Positions 56,974 to 64,000 of a stretch of 64,000 bases of DNA are shown here, one piece after another. How positions within the stretch are numbered: the first letter of the stretch is position 1; every line of letters begins with the position of its first letter. Under the pieces are notes generated by a model. That model saw only the letters and a list, made by a program, of their open reading frames with translations, made no database searches and was not told the origin of the DNA. Both the position numbers and the translations under genes were made by a program. Source of the stretch: Heterodera schachtii (Eukaryota; Nematoda; Chromadorea; Rhabditida; Heteroderidae); the NCBI GenBank assembly GCA_023374025.1, contig SIJG01000001.1, positions 1,003,500 through 1,067,499 of the forward strand, written 5' to 3'.

Positions 56974-57594
56974 GCAGTTTAAGCGTCCAATCAAAGACCG
57001 TCCCCAGTTTTTTAGTACATAACTTTTTTCGGTACTTTCCTGTTATGTGACTACAAGCCAAATTAAAAAACCAACAAAATGGCGCGCAAGTCGCACAACA
57101 GACAAATGCATCACTTGGAAGGGATAAATGCAACAATCGCTGATAAAATCTCATCAAATGGATCAGCTTCTCGATGTGAATTTTGCGTGCCCTTTTGTGG
57201 ATTTTTGAAATTTTGGCTTGTAGTCGCATAACAGGAAAGTACCCTTTTTTCTTATTTGTTCAAAACTTACATTCTTGGTATCAATCAAAAGCTTTAAGTC
57301 TCTGGAATTTATATGTACATACAAAAAAAGAGCAAATCGGTACTTGCATTAAGAAAATAAATTGCAATGAGAAAACATGAAATTCATCATTTTCGCGTAT
57401 ATTCAAGAAAAAAATTTTTTTTGCCTGATGCCTTTATCCAAAAATTTTGCTATACAAAAACTGCATTAGACTTCAAAGCTTTCGATTGATACCAAGAATG
57501 TAAGTTTTGAGCAATTATGAAAAAAGTTATGTACTAAGAAACTGGGGACGGTCGTTGATTGGACGCATAAAAGGCAATTGGAGGCGTAAACTGC
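56974..57594. mobile_element. Fold-back element with nested inverted repeats
   Basis: GCAGTTTAAGCGTCCAATCA at 56974 is inverted near 57594 (TTGATTGGACGCATAAAAGG to AAACTGC). ACCGTCCCCAG is inverted at 57541, and GGTACTTTCCTGTTATGTGA near 57031 is inverted near 57222. It lies just upstream of the ankyrin ATG. Confidence 0.65.
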
Positions 57595-57893
57595 ACTATA
57601 CATACAAAAAAAGAAAGAAGGAAATGAGTGCATTATTCGGTACTTATCCGAGCCCCCAAAATAGGTGCTAAAAATGGGAATGAGATACATAATTTTAAAA
57701 ATCAAAAATTCTTGTTAAGAAAATAAATAAAATTAATTTTATTGACAAATAAATAATGTCCCACTTATTTATTTGAATAACTTTTTTCAAATGTAACCAA
57801 AAATGACAAAAATAAAATATATTCAAAATGTTCGCAACAGACAAGGGAATATTGCTACATAATTGTTTTATCCTATCTTTGGAGAGTCATAAG

Positions 57894-58465
57894 CAGGGCT
57901 TCCTTTTTATGTAAGAAAAATCGCGGAATATGTAGTAAATAAAATATGTATTAAAAATGCTAAAATATGTATGAAATATGTACAAAAACCGCCCAAATAT
58001 GTACTAAAATATGTAAATAAAAATTTTTAATTGTTATTTTTTGGAAAAATTCTTCGTAAAAAGTGAAACAAAGGCATAAAATGCCATAAAAATGACCAAA
58101 ATAGTTTAGAATCACTTTTTGGTATTTCAAAAACTAATTTTTTGATATATCATTTTTTGAAAAAAAAAAATCGATTTTTAGGAATACATTTTCAAAATTT
58201 TTTTTTTAATTTTCACAAAAAGTTTCTGTAAATTCTCAAAAATACTTAAAATATGTAAAAAAAAAAAGAAGGAAAATCTGTACGAAAAATTGCGAAATAT
58301 GTATAAAATATGTACATATGTAATATGTAGAAAAACTCCGAAATATGTAAATAAAAGTCCCAACGTTTGTTCGCAAACACAAAAAAGAAAGGGTTTTTCC
58401 TACTATTTAGGCTATAGAGAATCCAGGAAAAAAAACATGTATTTACATAAAAAAAGGAAGACCTG
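57894..58465. mobile_element. 572-bp hAT-like MITE with perfect 8-bp target duplication
   Basis: CAGGGCTTCCTTTTTATGTA at 57894 and TACATAAAAAAAGGAAGACCTG at the right end (to 58465) form the inverted ends. GTCATAAG flanks both sides (57886-57893, 58466-58473). The interior carries AAATATGTA words, shared with the element at 5329-5622 and fragments elsewhere. Confidence 0.85.
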
Positions 58466-58473
58466 GTCATAAG

Positions 58474-59802
58474 ATAGAGACAAATATGTGCCGAAATTTT
58501 TTTGCAGATGGCACGCAACTCCCGGATGAATATTTTGGCAATTTTCCGGAGAAAAGCTTAATTAATATAAACCATTTTTTTAGGAGATTAACTAGGGCCC
58601 TAGTCACTTGAAAGGATGACATACGATAATTAACGGGTTATTTTTAAGTGATGAAAAGGCCGACTTTTTATCATTGACAAAATCCAAAAAAATGTACCTG
58701 AACCAGTCATAAAAGTTTCAATCATGCAAAATGCTGGTCCTGATTTCTTTAAAAAGGCCATTCCTTGAAATCAACGATTTCGGATAACTGTCGTTTTGGT
58801 GATTTTTTTGGCCCTAGAAACAGTAATTACGCCTGATTTCAAGCTTATTTTAAAGAACGATGTCAGGGCTCCCATTCGTCCTTGGATGCCAAGGACGTCC
58901 TTGGAAATGAGCATTTAAAAAATGGAAAAAATAATCAAAGATGATTAATAGGGCTCAAAATTGTTATCCATAGTTTAAAGCCTATGGTGAATAGCAAATT
59001 CCGATAATTCAACCGCTATAAAATTTAGGATTTTATTCAATAATATTATCTTTCAGGGCCTTTAATCGAAACCATTTTTCGCAGAAAATTTATAAATCAT
59101 AAATTTTGAAAAATTATAATTTTTTAATATAAAATATTTAAAATTAATGAAAATATGCTAATGAGAACCACTTACTCTGACGACTATTTAGAAGTAATGT
59201 GTCGTAGAGTAAGTGAGAAAATATTTGGATGATCACAGGAATAATAAAAAAAAATGAATAAAATAAATAAATTGAGCTCAAAGTCAAATTGCGATCGACA
59301 GCATAAATGCCAAATTGAGAAGCAAAAAATTAAAATTTGCCCATTTATGAGCAAAGTTTTAAACAAATTTTTTTTTTGATTTGTCCTGAAGATACTTTTG
59401 GCTTCGTAAAAGGGTCATCAATAAGCCGAAAACTAATTAAAATGTTAATTCTGCGCACCCAAATTCCCTCTCTCATTCCCCTGCTGATAAATCCATTTTT
59501 TAAACTGAGTTAAAAAAATATTCGAAAATATAATTTTCTAATAAAATTTTTAATTATTATTTAGTTGTAAATTAACATATTATTTTTTATTTATTGGAAT
59601 ATTTTTGCATTAATTAATGCGTTTTCGCATTGAATCATCACAAAAAGGCATCCCATCCCATTCTCTTTTTTTGATCATTTATTCAGCAAATCACAAATAT
59701 GTCCTTCAAATGATTTTAGCGTATAATTCCAATGGAAAAATGCACAAATATTTTATTAGTTACAAATAATAATAGTAAATTTTTATTTGTAATTAAGCAA
59801 AA
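58474..59802. other. Intergenic; left edge of the second duplicate
   Basis: No gene. Similarity to the region upstream of gene A1 starts near 59450 (TCTCATTCCCCTGCTGATAA against CGCTCATTCCCCTGATAAAT near 44848) and continues to the gene start. Confidence 0.45.
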
Positions 59803-62322
59803 ATGATTATTATTATTATTTTGTTCATTCTTTTTCCCCTGAATTTCTCTTTTGCCTCCGGCCAACTTTCGCCAAAGTCGTAAAATTTGGAATTAATTTT
59901 CTAATTTATTTATTTTTTTATAGTTTTCATCTGACGAATGGATATAATGGACTAAAAATTGTCTCATACCGCGCGTCTGAACAATGCGAGACAAAAGGGA
60001 CGAATGAAAAGGCATTTGGAATCGAATTTCGTTTTCCCAAAGAAGGCGGATACTGTGATGATGGGTAGGCAGAAAAGCAAAAATTATTAATAATATTAAT
60101 AAATTAGCTAATTGCTTTGCTTAAAAGAGTGAAAATGATTATTTGTGCATTTTGGAGTAATTATAAATTTAATTCACCAAATTATGACATTAATAGAGTT
60201 GACAAAAGTTGTGAAAAGTCCTTTTTTAGCAAAAATAAATATGAAATTAAATTTATCAAAATGATTTTTTTTTTCAGCCTGCTTATTTGTTACCCAAGTT
60301 ATCTTCAAAGCCATCCGGACAAAGGCAACTTCCAATTGAAAGGCACTTTCATTGTCGGCGAAGGAAAAGTAATTAATAAATTACCATAAATTAAAATTTA
60401 ATTATACGGTAAGAAGTGACTGGGCTTTTGAAGGGCATAAACCGAGGCTTAATACTGTAACTAGGTTGGTAGCTCAGTGGTAGAATTGCCGTACGGAATG
60501 GGTGGAGGGAGGCGTTGGTTCGATTCTCATCCGAGGCCAACATATTTGCCTATTTCATTTAATACTATTAATTAAAAAAACATATAGGACAATCATATCA
60601 CCAACGCATGTGATCAAATGACAGAAAAAACGGTTAAATGGCACGGAATCAAAGTTCGAACGGAGCCGACAAATGGGCCAAATTCAAATGGAATGCGCAA
60701 AACTATTTTCGAAGCATCAATTGTTGGACAAAGGTAAACATAAAGAATTAATCATGCATTATTAAATATATTTTTAAAAAAATTCTCCGAAAAATGGTGG
60801 AATTTGTACTTATTTCGATGCACATTTTATTTTTTTTATTTCTTCGACTTTGATATTTAATGAAAAAAAACTAATTTTAAGCCAAAAGATCATAAAAATT
60901 GGCATTTCTGGTTCCACAATTTCTTATAAATGACAATGACTAATGAAGGATAAAGAAAAGAATAAATAAATTTTCAAAATGAAATGATTAAAATTTTTTA
61001 GCATTGATTTGGGAGTAATGAATCGAAGTCATTTTTTGCTCCGTTTTGATGGAAATTCTAAGGATTCCTTCACAGTGCTTTCACCACAAATTAATGGTCT
61101 GGTTTAATTTGTTTAAATTTAATTATTTCAATTAAATTATAATTAATTTTAGATGCTTCATTTTTGGCCAAAAATTCCGAGTCCCAAACCGATTATTTGG
61201 CAAATCTGAAAAACAGTGCATTTTTGGGCGAATTTTCCGACCTTTGGCTGCTCGGCTTGGACATGGTGCCAATGACAGGCCAACAAACGGTTCAGCTGCA
61301 CGTCAACCGAAGCTGTAACTGCGCCATGGAAGCATGGGTATGTGAGAAGGAAGGAGCTTAATTGCCTAATTATTAATTAATTAATTAATACAACCAATAT
61401 TAGCAAATAAAAAAACCTAGAATTCACAAAAAATTCGAGAAAATTGTAAAAAACTGAGGAAAAAGTAGACAATATGACGCCAAAAGAATGAATGCACTAC
61501 ATACCGAGAGGAGTTGAAAAATATCACGGGCCTCTCTTTTTTATTTGTAATTTTTAAAATGGATTTTCAATTTTTGTTTTAGCAGAGAAAATTTTCTTTA
61601 TTTTTTTACTGCTTACGGACTTGAGAAGGAGTCAGTTGAATCCGTACTTATCCATGGATCAATTTGGCCATTTAATTATTGACAATTTTAGTTTATCCAA
61701 CCGACGGACTCGAATAAGACAATTGATCCCAAAGTGCCAACAGTTGGGTCAGAAGCATGCCGACCCTTCTTCACGGATCAAACATTTCCCGCAACCGGCC
61801 GCATTTCGCTTTTAAACTTTTCCTTCACGGCACTGACCGATGTTGAAATACCAAAGATTACGGTGAAACTGCTCGGTACTGTATTAAATGAAAATACAGT
61901 TAAATGAAGAATAATTTAAATTTTATTAAGATGAAAACAAAAAGTGGTTAGCGAGTTTCTACATTGGAGAAAATATCATAGATGCGAGCTTTAAAGGGGT
62001 AAAGCATTGTTTAAAAAGCCAATAAATCATTTTAATAAACATTAATAGGATGGAAAAAAGTACCGAAACAAGCTCCAAATGCCCAAGGGGTCAACTCTGT
62101 TGCGATTGAACATTATTTTTCCGAAGAAGCCTTTTCATGGGGCCGTTAAGGTCCATTTGTATGACAAGCTGACCGTGTTTAATCCCTCGCAAAAACAAAA
62201 GCTAAAGAATTATTCAGTCAAATGGATAACGGTATAATAAACCATAATTATGTTGCATTAATTTAATTAATTTTAAGATCCAAGGGCAACTTATGCTTCT
62301 TCGTGAGCCAGCCCATTTGTAG
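59803..62322 (+). CDS. Secreted protein, duplicate A2
   Basis: Ten exons join in phase to an intact 404-aa protein: 59803-59879, 59924-60064, 60278-60368, 60588-60733, 61002-61096, 61153-61337, 61692-61875, 61931-61998, 62049-62231, 62278-62322. The signal peptide is MIIIIILFILFPLNFSFASG. Exons 5 and 6 are almost identical to A1; exons 7-9 differ at many residues, including RISLLNFSFTALT and KKPFHGAVKVHLYDKL. The tenth exon reads IQGQLMLLREPAHL and stops at TAG 62320 where A1 has a donor site, so A2 lost the splice to its terminal exon (62741-62779) and ends early. Intron 3 keeps the tRNA-like sequence but lacks the 980-bp hAT element. Roles are as for A1: secreted, unknown. Confidence 0.75.
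60463..60537 (+). other. tRNA-like sequence in intron 3 of A2
   Basis: It matches 46977-47050 over most of its length (GTAGCTCAGTGGTA, ACGGAATGGGTGGAGG, TTCGATTCTCATCCGAGGCC) and lies 50 bases before exon 4. The acceptor stem has decayed further (AGGTTGG against CCGAGGC). It was inherited through the duplication. Confidence 0.55.
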
Positions 62323-62740
62323 GAAATAATTGTGAGTTTAAAGTTTTAAACTATGGAAAACCTAATTAGAAAGATAAACTATTACAAAAAAAAATAATAA
62401 TAAATATAAAAAACAATAAATTATATAAAACAATAAATTCTAAAAAATGCTGACGGTGCATTTTTAAATTCAGTCACTTTGGGGGCGCATTTTTTTGAAA
62501 AAGAAATATTTAAATGGCCTCTAGTAAAATCGCCAGAATATGTATTGATTTTTGAAAACCCAAAATATTTCCTAAAAAAATTTATAAATTGGCGGTTTTT
62601 ATAATTGAAAGTGAAAATCATTCATTGATTTCTTCCAACTATTTTTACCAGGAATTCCAAATTTTATCGGTTTTCACTTTTGATTCAAATCCGAAAGTCG
62701 AATTTTCTCAATTCTTTTGTATTTTAATTCTTTTTTAAGC

Positions 62741-62779
62741 TTCTGACTGAGGATGTACCGAGGCAGAAGAGTAATTAAT
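62741..62779 (+). pseudogene. Unused terminal exon of A2
   Basis: It encodes LLTEDVPRQKSN and a stop behind a TTTTTTAAG acceptor, like the last exon of A1. The A2 frame ends 419 bases earlier, and the only donor near that stop (GTAGGA) would join out of frame. Confidence 0.65.
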
Positions 62780-63331
62780 GTGTGGCTGATCAGAAAAGAA
62801 AAAAATGAATTAACAAAAAATTAATTTCATTAAATTTTTTATTTATTTTAAATTTTTTCTTTTTTAAAAGGACGGGGAAAGGTAGGCTAAACGAAAATCT
62901 TATTTTTCGGTCAAAATAAAAATGTGATCAATTTTCGGTTTGTGGCAGTGCCGAATTCAGAAAAATTTAATGCATTCGGAGAAAAAAAAATAAAATCCTA
63001 AAAATTTTCTCTTCCCTCCCTTTAGCCATCCTTCTCCCTATTTTCTTGTAGTTCGGGTTTTTTTTTTTGAATATTATTAATTTTTCTTTCTGTGGGTTTC
63101 TTTCTCTCTCTATCGTTTTTTTAAATTTTCATTTTGTTTTACAAATCTGAAAATAATAATAAATAAAACATTTTCATTTTTAAATTCTTTGTAAATAGAT
63201 TTTATCAAAACTATACAAAAATGAAGCATAACAATTGTAATTTGTTAATCTTCTGTTCAAAAGGTTGCCATCCAATTACAATTCGTTGTGCCTAAAATAA
63301 AAAAATGCCAAAAAATCGTATTTTTTTGGAT
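62780..63331. other. 3' flanks between A2 and the second ankyrin gene
   Basis: It matches the 49.1-49.4 kb and 51.7-52.2 kb sequences (3'-UTR-like, GTGCCGAATTTGGAAAAATT words). There is no separate gene. Confidence 0.5.
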
Positions 63332-64000
63332 TTACGGAGTTGCGGCACGCAGAATTTTGACGACCTCAGTGTGACCCTTTTTTTCAGCATAATCAATCGC
63401 CATGTCACCTTAATTTTAAATCAGTGATTTTTTGTTTTCAGAAAAAATATTGAAAAAAGTTGTGTTTTTTATAGAAAAATATTCTAATTTTTAAATAAAT
63501 TGAAGAATTTCTCGGTCGGCACTGCCGGACCTTTTCCCAGAAATATTTTGAACAACGGGTAATCCACAAGGCCTGGTTAAAGTCGTTGCGGATTAATGGA
63601 TACAGCCTGGAGCCCAGAGGAGAAAATCCATCGGGTCGAACCTAAGCCCTCCACCATCGTGCCTGATTCTAGATGCCCTGGGGAAAAATTCTAATTTTTA
63701 TAAATGGCGAAAATTTTTGGAATTTTCTGCCCATCTCCTCTTGCGATCAATTAATTATGAATTCGACCACTACCATTTTCATCCTTCCAATCGGTGCGTG
63801 CTTTCTTCATGACCAAATATTGCACAATGTCCGCTTGTCCTTCAAAGGCGGCGCCCATTAACGCCGTCCTCCCCGTGGCGTCGCGAATTTCCAAGTCAAC
63901 GCCAGCTTTCTCCACAAGAAATTTGACTTAAAAATTAAGAAAATTTAAATTTAGGGATTTTAAATATTTATATTCAAAATTATTAATAATTAAAATTGGT
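63332..64000 (-). CDS. Ankyrin-repeat protein, duplicate 2 (3' part; continues past the window)
   Basis: Two minus-strand exons are visible: 63774-63926 and 63332-63408. They have exactly the lengths (153 and 77) and phases of the last two exons of the ankyrin gene at 52210-56857 and encode the same repeat segments (GRTALMGAAFEGQADIVQYL type, then DMAIDYAEKKGH...VVKIL and the stop). The 5' exons lie beyond position 64000. Sequence identity in the first of these exons is very high, pointing to recent duplication or gene conversion. Confidence 0.8.

Overview
This window is AT-rich, intron-rich nuclear DNA from a nematode. The evidence is two genes that read as nematode-specific serpentine chemoreceptors (Srsx-like), short introns ending in TTTCAG or TTTTAG, and multi-exon genes scattered among many small repeats. 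A plant-parasitic (tylenchid-like) nematode is suggested by a possible carbohydrate-binding-module gene and a secreted repeat protein that looks like an effector, but this is inference. No bacterial operon, CRISPR array or viral genome is visible. All identifications come from reading translations and splice phases by eye; no database search was possible.

Layout. 2.0-2.9 kb: secreted repeat protein (+). 6.6-9.1 kb: glutamine-rich protein (+). 10.0-11.0 kb: helical protein of unknown function (+, 5' end uncertain). 15.1-18.1 kb: Srsx-like receptor (+). 18.9-19.8 kb: BED/C2H2-type zinc-finger protein (-). 22.9-23.9 kb: possible CBM-like protein (-). 24.6-25.3 kb: broken C-terminal piece of a UPF1-like helicase with a zinc knuckle (-). 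25.8-28.0 kb: complex satellite. 29.7-36.1 kb: second Srsx-like receptor (-), whose introns hold a pentanucleotide array, a GC-rich repeat island and a hAT-like element. 39.65-43.0 kb: a bacterial/fungal-type ABC-transporter substrate-binding protein with a signal peptide and four introns (+), enclosed by a ~105-bp inverted repeat. 44.8-64 kb: a tandem segmental duplication whose unit is a secreted two-cysteine-rich-segment protein (+) facing an ankyrin-repeat protein (-) tail to tail; the second ankyrin gene runs off the right edge.

Repeats. At least eight short elements have terminal inverted repeats starting TAGRG or CAGGG and exact or near-exact 8-bp target duplications, the mark of hAT-family non-autonomous transposons. 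Two are nested, and one lies in an intron of one duplicate but not the other. Fold-back elements, a recurring 24-26 bp GC hairpin and long G tracts are also present.

Quality note. Five otherwise well-formed genes each need exactly one 1-2 nt correction to read through, while six others read cleanly. Either residual consensus indels or a set of young pseudogenes would explain this; it matters for every gene call here.
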